Assembly (NCBI GenBank): GCA_900100835.1
Contig: FNCM01000001.1
Location: 62,001 to 126,000 of the forward strand
Direction of reading: 5' to 3'
Source of the DNA: Selenomonas sp. WCT3
GTDB taxonomy: Bacteria > Bacillota > Negativicutes > Selenomonadales > Selenomonadaceae
Length of the DNA: 64,000 nt
Shown: piece after piece, positions 37,852-47,458 of the stretch
Numbering within the stretch: the stretch's first letter is position 1
How the letters are laid out: the number at the start of each line of letters is the position of its first letter
The notes under the pieces: generated by a model
Seen by the model: only the letters and a program-made list of their open reading frames with translations
The model's database searches: none
What the model was told of the DNA's origin: nothing
Made by a program: the position numbers and the translations under genes

Positions 37852-39219
37852 TTATGCCGATTTACTGATGGCTGTTGTAAAGATTTTCTCCAAAAGCGTA
37901 AGGGCCCCGCGATAACCAATGTAAGTCTTATTGATGACCACATCATAGGAAACCGGATAGCTGACTTCCACGATGTGCCCGTTAAGCTCTTTCGTAATGT
38001 CCCGTTCCCAGGTGGTACCAAAAATTATCGGCGGTTTATGTCCATATTCTCCCTGCTTGATTGCCTGAGTGACGAGATACCCGTCTTCGATAAAATCTAC
38101 CTCCGCCGATACATCATCAGCCAACTGTTTGTATTCTTCACGAATCGCCTCCCGGTATTTCTCCGGTGTATTATCGGTGATAATCTGTTTAGCCGGGATA
38201 AGTCCCAACTGGTTGACCAGGAATTTGTTAAGAGCCAGATTATACGTCGCATCGCTGGCAACCGCATAAGAAGCCGGCAGTCCCCACCAATACTCGGCAT
38301 AAAAATCCGTGAAGTATTCCAAATAATAATAGTATTCCTTTTCCTCACGTTTGATGAAAGCTTCCGTCTTTACCTCATTCTCTTTCGCAAAGGCCGCAAT
38401 CGACCGCAAAAATCCCCCTACCTGCTTGGCTCCTATGGGCAGAATCGGCAAATGGAGATAGGGTTGCTTGTATTTTCTCTCCAACAATTTTGCCGTTTTC
38501 AGCCCCAGCCATGGTCCTACTACCAGATTAAACTCCGCGTTGGGTATGGTCAGCCATTCTTTTACCCCAGCCGAGCCATAGCCGAACAAGATATTTACCT
38601 GCCATCCCGCACCTTCCAGGATGCGTTTCAGCTCCGCTAGATCTCCTCGCCAAAAAGTATTCTGAAAGGGAAGCTCTGCCCAGACATTTATCAGGCCTTT
38701 CTTCTTGGTTGTCTTATCCGGCGCAAATTTATCTACATACTGTTCGATGATGGCTTCGGTAACAATCTCATGACCAGTAAAATTATTCCCCTTGAAACCA
38801 CCAGTCTCCGCCGAAACAATGGGAATCCCTTTTTTCTGGTAACGAGCCACCACAGCGCCAATATCATCACCTACAATTTCGGGAATACAGCCATTGAGCA
38901 CGACAAACAGGTCCGCTTCCATGATTTTCAAAGAGGCGGCTATCAGCTGATCAAGGTGTTTAGCACCGCCAAACACCACATCTTTTTCCTGCAAATTCGA
39001 GCTTGGTGTTACGGCACCACCAGCATAACCGCCGCCCTGATAGCCATTATAGAAGGCCAGGCTCATATACTGTTTGTCAACACAGCCTGGGCCGCAATGG
39101 GTGATGGGCATGGCTCCCGGAATCGCAGTAACCGAATGCAACGCCCCCAACGCGCAGCCATAACGCACTTGATTGATGGAATTTGTCTGTTTGCATTTAT
39201 CTTTCTTTGTCTTAGGCAT
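37852..39219 (-). CDS. Nitrogenase-like component 1, beta (NifK-like) subunit
   Basis: About 455 residues. Three cysteines at P-cluster positions are visible: C22 (RYGCALG), C46 (CGPGCVDK) and C111 (LNGCIPEIVGDDI), with spacing close to NifK C70/C95/C153. It is shorter than true NifK (about 510-525) and lacks its N-terminal extension. It pairs with the NifD-like protein: ATG 39219 overlaps the nifD-like stop by 8 nt, so translation is coupled, and GGAGG lies upstream. It is last gene of the operon. Placement in a sulfur-gene operon suggests a Mar-type reductase subunit rather than dinitrogenase; this is inference. Confidence 0.85.
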   Translation of the reverse strand: MPKTKKDKCKQTNSINQVRYGCALGALHSVTAIPGAMPITHCGPGCVDKQYMSLAFYNGYQGGGYAGGAVTPSSNLQEKDVVFGGAKHLDQLIAASLKIMEADLFVVLNGCIPEIVGDDIGAVVARYQKKGIPIVSAETGGFKGNNFTGHEIVTEAIIEQYVDKFAPDKTTKKKGLINVWAELPFQNTFWRGDLAELKRILEGAGWQVNILFGYGSAGVKEWLTIPNAEFNLVVGPWLGLKTAKLLERKYKQPYLHLPILPIGAKQVGGFLRSIAAFAKENEVKTEAFIKREEKEYYYYLEYFTDFYAEYWWGLPASYAVASDATYNLALNKFLVNQLGLIPAKQIITDNTPEKYREAIREEYKQLADDVSAEVDFIEDGYLVTQAIKQGEYGHKPPIIFGTTWERDITKELNGHIVEVSYPVSYDVVINKTYIGYRGALTLLEKIFTTAISKSA

Positions 39220-40807
39220 GAGCACCAACCTCCACTCTTTCCTCTGCACGATATCCTTCTGCCTCTTCGTCATCCTCAATCAATTCCGGATGTTTGGCCA
39301 GAATATAGGCATCCTTCTGTTTCAGCCACCATTTTTTATAGGGCAGTTTTACATGCTTACGGATATCATCGTGGAATTTTTTATGCGCTAAAATTTCCAA
39401 AATGGTCTCGCCGAGATTTATCATACCATCATATCCTACCGCAATATGCTCATCCCCCAACGGCGCTGCCGGAATCCCCAGCCGCGACGCCAATGGTGCC
39501 AGCCCGTTATGACGGATAAGCAGAAAATCCGGTTTGACTTGCTGCAGAAATGCGTAAAGCTGATACTGCTGGCGATTCGAAACATGGAAGTTGCTGACCT
39601 TGCCATAGTGCTGATTCAAATACCCTAAAGAATCCTCCTGGGTATCACCGCTATCATAGACCGGATCATGGTGGAAGGTCAAAGAACCATCTACTTCAAT
39701 CCCCAGTTCCCGCATAACCTGGATCAAGCCGTGAGCATAGGCCGAACCGGTAGCCACGAATCCTTTGACGCCCTTAAGCTTTTTCTTCAGCTCTTCCACC
39801 CGGGGCTTAACCCGTTCGTGTTCTGCCTGGATAAAGGGTTCCACCAAATCTTCCCGGTGAGTGACCCGCGCCAATTCCCGCAACCAGGCGTCCGTACCAG
39901 CAAAGCCATAGGGCATCGGCGCCTTAACCTCCGGCACGCCAAAATGCTGTTCCAGTGCCGCAGCCAAATAAGAGGACAGCGTATAGCAGAACCCCACCGT
40001 AGCGGCCGCTTCCGACATCTGAGCCAACTCCTCAACGGAAGCCAAATCCACAACATAATTTACCCGCAGATTCAAATTCTTGAGCAGCGGCGTAAACACA
40101 TCCGACCCCCAGAGGTTGATGACATTGACCAAGTCTTCCTGTTTTTTCTGAGGATTGCGGCGTACAATCTGCCGCAAAATTCCATGCTGCGTAGCGTCAA
40201 AACCGGTGCTCCAATGCTTGGAACGAAAACCTTCGCAAGCCAAGGGCACTACCGGAATCCCCAGCTCCGCTTCTTTTTCATCGGTTATGCTTTCGATATC
40301 CTCCCCGATAATTCCCGTAGCGCAGGAAGACGCCACAAAGATTGCCTGGGGTTTATACCGTTCCCAAGCGTCATCGATGGACTGGCGCAGTTTATCGGCG
40401 GCCCCAAATACCATGTCACTTTCCTTTAGGTTAGTACTGATAATGCGGATGTTTTCCACCTTGTAGCCCCGCATTGCCAAGCCATTGCGATAGATGGCAT
40501 TATATTCCACCTGTCCGCCGCCGCAGCCTATAGGGGAATGCTGAATCAGCACAGCATCTCGCACGTTGCCAGCCTGGCATTCCACCATTTGCTCGCTACA
40601 AACCGCCCCCTGAGTGAAGGGGCCACTCAATTCACAAAGACGGCAATTACCGCCGCATCCTTTCCTGCCCCGCTCCTTTTGTCCGCGCAGTTCATACCCG
40701 GACTGCTCATGTAAATCCTCCGAATTGCCATCCCAGGCGATAATCGTCCCCAGGCGCTGTTCCCGCGGTTCTACGGAGGCCATATCCAGATTTATCTTCT
40801 TTGGCAT
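39212..40807 (-). CDS. Nitrogenase-like component 1, alpha (NifD-like) subunit
   Basis: About 531 residues. The three P-cluster cysteines are C70 (AVCSEQ), C95 (SPIGCGGG) and C162 (ASSCATGIIGEDIE), and a cofactor cysteine equivalent to NifD C275 is C274 (VGFCYTLSSYL). A histidine candidate for the second cofactor ligand is H454 (GDEHIAVGYDG), but its spacing to GYDG differs from NifD H442. An extra CxxxCxxC (C51, C55, C58) precedes these. Chlorophyllide- and F430-type reductases lack the cofactor ligand, so this one should hold a NifB-derived cluster. ATG 40807 has GGGAGG upstream; nifH-like ends 14 nt before. Confidence 0.86.
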   Translation of the reverse strand: MPKKINLDMASVEPREQRLGTIIAWDGNSEDLHEQSGYELRGQKERGRKGCGGNCRLCELSGPFTQGAVCSEQMVECQAGNVRDAVLIQHSPIGCGGGQVEYNAIYRNGLAMRGYKVENIRIISTNLKESDMVFGAADKLRQSIDDAWERYKPQAIFVASSCATGIIGEDIESITDEKEAELGIPVVPLACEGFRSKHWSTGFDATQHGILRQIVRRNPQKKQEDLVNVINLWGSDVFTPLLKNLNLRVNYVVDLASVEELAQMSEAAATVGFCYTLSSYLAAALEQHFGVPEVKAPMPYGFAGTDAWLRELARVTHREDLVEPFIQAEHERVKPRVEELKKKLKGVKGFVATGSAYAHGLIQVMRELGIEVDGSLTFHHDPVYDSGDTQEDSLGYLNQHYGKVSNFHVSNRQQYQLYAFLQQVKPDFLLIRHNGLAPLASRLGIPAAPLGDEHIAVGYDGMINLGETILEILAHKKFHDDIRKHVKLPYKKWWLKQKDAYILAKHPELIEDDEEAEGYRAEERVEVGAHA

Positions 40808-40821
40808 AGGACATCCTCCCT

Positions 40822-42586
<1,765 letters not shown>

Positions 42587-42607
42587 AGCGCTACGCCCTT
42601 TCCTTCC

Positions 42608-42970
42608 TCAAGCACGGACACTTGCCCGCTGCTTATTCTTCTCATACACGTAGATTTTCTGAACCACCTGAGCCACCGTCGCGCCTTCAATCTCCAGGGG
42701 CAGGATATCCTGCTGTTCCAAGGCCTTCTGTGCCCCGGGGCCAATGGCTTCCGCCACCACATAGCGGCAGTCACGCAAGGCTCTTACCGCCGCCTGCATT
42801 GCTCCTGCGTCATGAAAACCATGCTGGCATGGTGCTTTCGCCTGACGTCGTTCCTGCTCGACAAAATTTCCACTAGGTTCCACTGCCACGATGACAAAGC
42901 CATCGCTATGACCGAAATGACGGTCGATATGCAGCCCATCACTGGAAGCCAACGCAATACGATACGACAT
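42608..42970 (-). CDS. NifX/NafY-type iron-molybdenum cofactor-binding protein
   Basis: About 120 residues of the dinitrogenase iron-molybdenum cofactor biosynthesis fold. It begins YRIALASSDGLHIDRHFGHSDGF with the His-rich cofactor-binding start, followed by FHDAGAMQAAVRAL and a C-terminal helix. It probably carries the NifB product to the apoprotein and so supplies the domain missing from the NifB-like protein. ATG 42970 has GAGGTG upstream. A strong terminator lies directly upstream, only about 25 nt away. Confidence 0.88.
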   Translation of the reverse strand: MSYRIALASSDGLHIDRHFGHSDGFVIVAVEPSGNFVEQERRQAKAPCQHGFHDAGAMQAAVRALRDCRYVVAEAIGPGAQKALEQQDILPLEIEGATVAQVVQKIYVYEKNKQRASVRA

Positions 42971-42990
42971 ATAATCACCTCGCTTTCTAT

Positions 42991-43032
42991 AAAAAAGCCG
43001 GGCAGCAGAATTCCCCTCTGCCGCCCAGCCTT
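42991..43032 (-). terminator. Intra-operon terminator between cysteine-synthase-like and NifX-like genes
   Basis: On the minus strand a hairpin of about 15 bp with a bulge and a G-U pair (43017-43032 with 42995-43009) is followed by TTTTTT at 42991-42996. Only about 20 nt remain before the NifX-like start, leaving no room for a new promoter. Confidence 0.78.
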
Positions 43033-43053
43033 GATTTTCTATCATCAACTGGT

Positions 43054-44025
43054 TTATGCATACAATCTGGTTATGGAATTATTTTCACACAAGTTTCCCG
43101 GCACTGCTTCCGGCTGCGCCAGGATATGTTTGCTAAAATACCGTTCCGCCCGGTCCGCGGCCACCAGCACAATGTTGCCGGTAATGCCGGAATGGGCGAG
43201 CTTTAAGGAAGCGGCCAGGGCCGCACCTGTCGAAGAGCCGGCAAATATACCCTCCCGGGCAGCGAGATAACGAACCCCAGCAAATGCTTCTTCATCCGCA
43301 ATCTTATAAACCGAATCGACAAACGATGTCTCCATCGTAGTGGCAATAAAGTCGTTGCCAATGCCTTCAATCTCGTAATCACCATGTTCCCCTCCTCCAA
43401 TAATTGAACCATAGGGGTCTGCCAACACCCCTTGTATCGCCGGATTCTTTTCTTTGAGATAGCGCATGATGCCCGAAAAAGTGCCGCCGCTTCCCGCTCC
43501 AGATACCAAAAAGTCCACCGCCCCATCAAGGTCAGCAAAAATCTCGGGGCCCGTAGTTTCATAGTGTGCCCGCGGGTTAGCCGGATTTTCAAACTGCTTC
43601 ATGGTAATGGCTCCCGGTATCGTACCTCGTAACTGTTCCGCCTTGGCTGCCGCTGCCAGCATCCCGCCTTCCCGCGGAGTATGCACCAGCTCTGCCCCCA
43701 AAGCCTTCATCAGAGTCTGTTTCTCAGCGGAAAACTTCTCCGGCACCACAAAGATAACGCGATAGCCCTTGTTCAGTGCCGCAAAAGCAATTCCTAAGCC
43801 GGTATTTCCGGCGGTTCCTTCGATAATCGTGCCACCGGGCTGCAAAAGTCCTCTTTTTTCCGCATCTTCAATCATCGCTTTTCCAATGCGGTCCTTTGCA
43901 CTGCCTCCCGGATTCCAAAGTTCCAATTTGGCAAACAGCCGGACGCCCGCCGGCAAATCAAAATGTGTCAGCTCAACGAGCGGCGTATGCCCGATGAGCT
44001 CCTGCATGGAGTGATAATAATGCAT
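43054..44025 (-). CDS. Cysteine synthase / cystathionine beta-synthase-like enzyme (MccA type)
   Basis: A 323-residue fold-type II PLP enzyme. The PLP lysine is in NPGGSAKDRIG near 43, the substrate loop is EGTAGNTGLG near 70, and the phosphate-binding GAGSGGTFSG near 177. It has no CBS regulatory domain. Relatives are O-acetylserine sulfhydrylases or MccA, which joins homocysteine to O-acetylserine (reverse transsulfuration). Paired with the next gene upstream it makes a mccAB-like unit. AAAGGAG precedes the ATG. Which sulfur nucleophile it uses cannot be told from sequence. Confidence 0.83.
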   Translation of the reverse strand: MHYYHSMQELIGHTPLVELTHFDLPAGVRLFAKLELWNPGGSAKDRIGKAMIEDAEKRGLLQPGGTIIEGTAGNTGLGIAFAALNKGYRVIFVVPEKFSAEKQTLMKALGAELVHTPREGGMLAAAAKAEQLRGTIPGAITMKQFENPANPRAHYETTGPEIFADLDGAVDFLVSGAGSGGTFSGIMRYLKEKNPAIQGVLADPYGSIIGGGEHGDYEIEGIGNDFIATTMETSFVDSVYKIADEEAFAGVRYLAAREGIFAGSSTGAALAASLKLAHSGITGNIVLVAADRAERYFSKHILAQPEAVPGNLCENNSITRLYA

Positions 44026-44041
44026 AAGCGGGTTCTCCTTT

Positions 44042-45208
44042 CTACTTTACAATCTTGCTGGATTCTATCGCCTGCCGAAGATCCACCAGCAAATCATTCT
44101 TATCCTCAATTCCCACCGAAAGCCGGATTAGGTTATCGGTGATGCCAATGCGGTCACGAATCACCTTGGGGATTGCCGCATGGGTCATGGATGCCGGATG
44201 GCAGACAAGGCTTTCCACACCACCAAGGCTTTCTGCCAGGGCGATAAGCCTCAGTGCCTTAAAGAATTTCCGGATGTCATATTCCTCGGTAAGTTCAAAG
44301 GATATCATCGCCCCGCCATTTTTCGCCTGCTGCCGGTTGATTTCAAAACCAGGATGTATGGGCAGTCCCGGATAATGTACCGTCTTTACGGCCTCATTCT
44401 CCTGCAGCCAATCGGCTAAAAACTCGGCATTTTCCACATGGCGGTCAAGCCGAACCCCCAACGTCTTGATGCCTCGCACCAGTAAAAACGAATCCTGGGG
44501 ACCGAGCACTGCACCGGTAGAGTTTTGAATAAAAGCCAACTTATCGGCCAGTTCCTTGGTCTTAGCCACCGCTAAGCCTGCCACCAAATCGCTGTGTCCT
44601 CCCAGGTACTTCGTTGCACTGTGAACGACAATATCTGCCCCCAATTCCAAGGGCCGCTGCAAATATGGCGTCATAAAGGTATTATCCACAATAACCAGAA
44701 CGCCATGACGATGAGCCCTGGCAGCCACCGCCTGGATATCCGTTATCGTCAATAAGGGATTTGCCGGACTCTCAAGGATTATCGCCTTCACATCGGGGGT
44801 AAACTGCTTTTCTAGCCCCACCAGATTCGTCGTATCCTCGATGGCATAATGCAGATTAAACCGGCTGAATACCTTATCGAGTACGCGGAAAGTTCCACCA
44901 TAGACATTGCGGGAAAGAATTACCTTGGCATCGCTCTGCAACAGGCTCAACACGGCGGTGATAGCCGCCATCCCCGAAGCGAAGGCAAAGCCAGCCACAC
45001 CACCCTCCAACTCCGCAATCAGAGCTTCCAAAGCCGCCCGGGTAGGATTTCCTGTACGAGCATATTCCCATTTACCTTCCCGCAGCTCTCCCAGCCCATC
45101 CTGCTCAAAGGTCGAAGTCTGATAAATCGGTACATTCACCGAACCAGTTTTTGAATCACCATAGATACCACCATGTATCAAAGCTGTATGAAACGATTGA
45201 TAACTCAT
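44042..45208 (-). CDS. Cystathionine gamma-lyase/synthase family PLP enzyme (MccB/MetB type)
   Basis: A 388-residue Cys/Met-metabolism enzyme of fold-type I. The PLP lysine is in HSATKYLGGHSD near 200, with YARTGNPTRAALE near 50 and a conserved C-terminal LRLSVGIED. Family members perform cystathionine gamma-synthesis, gamma-lysis, or sulfhydrylation of O-acyl-homoserine with sulfide or methanethiol. The last activity would assimilate methanethiol if the nitrogenase-like enzyme makes it, but family resemblance does not decide. It lies 16 nt before the MccA-like gene. Confidence 0.85.
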   Translation of the reverse strand: MSYQSFHTALIHGGIYGDSKTGSVNVPIYQTSTFEQDGLGELREGKWEYARTGNPTRAALEALIAELEGGVAGFAFASGMAAITAVLSLLQSDAKVILSRNVYGGTFRVLDKVFSRFNLHYAIEDTTNLVGLEKQFTPDVKAIILESPANPLLTITDIQAVAARAHRHGVLVIVDNTFMTPYLQRPLELGADIVVHSATKYLGGHSDLVAGLAVAKTKELADKLAFIQNSTGAVLGPQDSFLLVRGIKTLGVRLDRHVENAEFLADWLQENEAVKTVHYPGLPIHPGFEINRQQAKNGGAMISFELTEEYDIRKFFKALRLIALAESLGGVESLVCHPASMTHAAIPKVIRDRIGITDNLIRLSVGIEDKNDLLVDLRQAIESSKIVK

Positions 45209-45237
45209 AATCCCGCTGTTCCTTTCCTGTTAAAATT

Positions 45238-46146
45238 TTAATTTCGCTTCTTTTCCGCCAATAAGAAGTGGATGTTCTCCATTGCCTGCTGCTGGTCGGT
45301 GCGCCCCGCAAAGAAATGCCGTTGTATGTCAGCCGGCGCTTCATGGATGCGAATGACAAAACCTTCGGCGCTCAGAATCTCCCGCATCTCATCGATGGAA
45401 AAGCCGTGACGCATTGGTTCGCCAAGACGTTCGGTAAGCTCCGTCAGCCTACGTACCCGCGAAGCCGAATCCGGTTGGAAGGTCGACTCATCGGGGAAAT
45501 CCAATACAAACTGACTTCCTGGTGATGCCAGGATGCTAATGCTGCGCACAAATTCGCGAAAAGCTGCCGGTGTCAGATAGTAAGACACCCCCAGCAACGA
45601 AAAGAACGAGGATTCATACGGGTGGAAGCCACTTCGAAGCAGGGTCTTCCCCAAGTCGTCCCGTTCAAAATCGATTGCCGCGTAGTGGGTATTTCGCGGT
45701 ATCTCCCAGCGCAAGTCATGGATGCGGCGGAGTTTATAGGCCTGTGTGTCGGGATGGTCCAATTCAAAAATCTGCACCATCTCGTCGGTATTGCGAAAAG
45801 CAAAGGTATCCATCCCTGCTCCGCAGATTACATACTGACATTCCGCCCTGCCTCTGGCAAAGCGTTCCAATGCCCGCTCAGCAAACGCGATACGCGAAAG
45901 CGCTACTGGCGAAAAATAGTGGTCCATCTCATCAAAGACCTGTAAACTCTCGAATCCATACCTTGGCAGGTATCCATCACTGGCTGCCTTCCCCTTTAGC
46001 AAATCACCGATTTTATCATACTCATCTTTCCCAATGATGTCGTAGGCCAGATAGTCATCAAATATCTTGTTCTTCCCCAACATCGAATGGTAAGCCCGAG
46101 CAAAGGAGCAAAGCTTCGCCGTCATACTCTCCTGCGCGGCAATCAT
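45238..46146 (-). CDS. Class I SAM-dependent methyltransferase (LCM/TcmP family)
   Basis: About 302 residues. The SAM-binding motif VICGAGMDTFAFR is near 88, followed by FELDHPDTQAYK, both characteristic of the leucine-carboxyl-methyltransferase/TcmP-like family (COG3315). The substrate is unknown; polyketide carboxyl groups and protein C-termini are known in relatives. It is the first gene of the operon with two PLP enzymes and the nif-like set, so a small thiol or sulfur metabolite is plausible. ATG 46146 is chosen because GGAGG lies 7 nt upstream. Confidence 0.82.
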   Translation of the reverse strand: MIAAQESMTAKLCSFARAYHSMLGKNKIFDDYLAYDIIGKDEYDKIGDLLKGKAASDGYLPRYGFESLQVFDEMDHYFSPVALSRIAFAERALERFARGRAECQYVICGAGMDTFAFRNTDEMVQIFELDHPDTQAYKLRRIHDLRWEIPRNTHYAAIDFERDDLGKTLLRSGFHPYESSFFSLLGVSYYLTPAAFREFVRSISILASPGSQFVLDFPDESTFQPDSASRVRRLTELTERLGEPMRHGFSIDEMREILSAEGFVIRIHEAPADIQRHFFAGRTDQQQAMENIHFLLAEKKRN

Positions 46147-46264
46147 ATCCATCCCTCCTTACCTGCACATTCGCTCATATTTTCTGCTATTCGTTTTCGC
46201 GGTAACCATACAAACACATTTCATATAATCCATCCCCCTCAAAGAAAGCTAAATTTGCGTAAAG

Positions 46265-46321
46265 AAAAAGACTTTCCGGTGCAATCCCCCAAATGAAAGG
46301 CAATTGCACCAAAAGTCTTTT
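46265..46321 (-). terminator. Terminator of the small peptide gene
   Basis: A long interrupted stem: AAAAGACTTT and GGTGCAAT on one side (about 46266-46285), ATTGCACC and AAAGTCTTTT on the other (46303-46321), followed on the minus strand by TTTTTCTTT. It also separates the peptide transcript from the methyltransferase operon. Confidence 0.75.
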
Positions 46322-46352
46322 CGGTACCTGTCCAGATTGTCAGCGGGCTCCA

Positions 46353-46526
46353 TCAGAACGGAACTGCGAATGAACGCATGGCATTCTCACGGATATCTTT
46401 TTTCTGTCCACCGTTTCTGCAGCTGTACCAATAACCCATACAGCACATGGCCTCCGGAGCGATCATCAGATCCGTAGCCCCACCTTGGTATGCGGAATAA
46501 ATCCGCGCGATTGCCGTCGTTGTCAT
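46353..46526 (-). CDS. 57-residue cysteine-containing peptide
   Basis: It starts MTTTAIARIYSAYQGG and has cysteines at 28, 29 and 36 (EAMCCMGYWYSCRNGG), then a charged tail ending RSFAVPF. GGGAGG lies 8 nt before ATG 46526, a strong ribosome-binding site. A structured leader with its own promoter lies upstream and a terminator downstream, which supports a real monocistronic gene. Two Gly-Gly pairs occur (residues 15-16 and 39-40); the first leaves a 16-residue N-terminal segment similar in length to class II bacteriocin leaders, but the usual hydrophobic positions are weak. No transporter or modifying enzyme is linked with certainty. Function unknown. Confidence 0.6.
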   Translation of the reverse strand: MTTTAIARIYSAYQGGATDLMIAPEAMCCMGYWYSCRNGGQKKDIRENAMRSFAVPF

Positions 46527-46620
46527 GTCGTCATTCCTCCCTTTCTCTTTAATGCCTTTGGCATCCTTTTTTGAAGCCGCTGCCTGCAAATGGGCAGATT
46601 CACAAATGAGTGAATAACAA

Positions 46621-46656
46621 AAAGGCTGGACGGCATCATCATGCCATCCAGCCTTT
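46621..46656 (-). terminator. Terminator/attenuator in the peptide leader
   Basis: AAAGGCTGGACGGCAT (46621-46636) pairs with 46641-46656 with a single non-Watson-Crick position and a 4-nt loop (CATC); on the minus strand a T run follows. It lies between the promoter at 46765 and the peptide start. Confidence 0.78.
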
Positions 46657-46759
46657 ATTTGTATAATCAGCTGCTCGCTTCAATTTTAAATTCTCAACAT
46701 ACAAAACATGTTCTACCGGATGTCCGGTTGTTTTAATTAATCAGATATGTTTTGTATGT
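46621..46759 (-). ncRNA. Structured leader RNA or small RNA of about 140 nt
   Basis: Predicted from a strong promoter (46765-46793) to the terminator at 46621. The 5' end falls in a 13-bp perfect inverted repeat (46697-46709 with 46747-46759) that encloses a second, 6-bp repeat (ACCGGA-TG-TCCGGT, 46715-46728). It could be a free small RNA or an attenuating leader of the peptide gene. No known riboswitch class recognised. Confidence 0.5.
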
Positions 46760-46764
46760 GCTTT

Positions 46765-46793
46765 ATACTATCACAGGGTTTTCACAGTGTCAA
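46765..46793 (-). promoter_or_regulatory. Strong promoter of the leader RNA
   Basis: Minus-strand TTGACA (46788-46793), 17-nt spacer, TAGTAT (46765-46770), lying in the 45 bases after the C39-like gene stop. Confidence 0.75.
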
Positions 46794-46813
46794 CCCTTTT
46801 TCGAAAAAAACAA

Positions 46814-47446
46814 TCAAATAAAATATTCAATCGTCGCCGCCGCTGTCTTTTCCGTCTGTTCATTGAACAGCAGCACGGCTTCCCGGGTATCCACCGGCCC
46901 TAATGCATAGAGTTCCTTAACTTCGCGGTTGAATAGCTCCCGGGGAACAATGCGATTATACGCGTCTTCATGGGACAGGGTGACCTCCACCTGAGCTGCG
47001 GACATCTGCTGGTCATTTCCTGGCAAATACCACGGATCAAACATCAATACCTTGTCATCCCGGACGCCAGTCAGCAGGACATAATGCTCCACATCGTAAA
47101 AAAGCCGCACCACTGCTGCCCCCCCACGATACAACGCGTCGTTTATCAAGCTCTCCTGGCTCAGCCGCACAGCCTGACCGGAAAGATACCGCGCCGAAAG
47201 GGGCAGCGGTGTCGCCTTGCCAAAACCATCGAGCCAATTCGCCAAAAATCGCATCGCCATGCGGGAAGTACCGGCTTTCCCCGGCGTTCCTCCTGGCCCA
47301 TAGCAATCAAGACTGTAAAGCATGATATTGCGAATAATTTCCGCGGGAATTTCTTCCCGCGGAAACAGATAACTTATCGCATTCAATAAAGAGGTAGGGC
47401 CACAATCGTAGCTGGAAATCTGATAACGTAATGGATTGTGCATCAT
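46814..47446 (-). CDS. C39-like cysteine peptidase family protein
   Basis: A 210-residue soluble protein with the C39/papain-like triad visible: C15 in YDCGPTSLLNA, H121 in VEHYVLLTG, D137 in FDPWYLPG. No membrane or ABC part, no signal peptide. C39 domains normally cut Gly-Gly leaders when fused to exporters; stand-alone members have unknown targets. It follows the AGCS symporter gene by 12 nt on the same strand and precedes the peptide-leader promoter. The start has only a weak GGGG site. Confidence 0.68.
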   Translation of the reverse strand: MMHNPLRYQISSYDCGPTSLLNAISYLFPREEIPAEIIRNIMLYSLDCYGPGGTPGKAGTSRMAMRFLANWLDGFGKATPLPLSARYLSGQAVRLSQESLINDALYRGGAAVVRLFYDVEHYVLLTGVRDDKVLMFDPWYLPGNDQQMSAAQVEVTLSHEDAYNRIVPRELFNREVKELYALGPVDTREAVLLFNEQTEKTAAATIEYFI

Positions 47447-47458
47447 CGATTCCCCAGC

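Noticed and set aside
46147..46264. SAM (S-box) riboswitch or T-box upstream of the sulfur operon
   Set aside because: I looked for the conserved S-box and T-box blocks on the minus strand upstream of the methyltransferase and found none; only the preceding terminator is visible.
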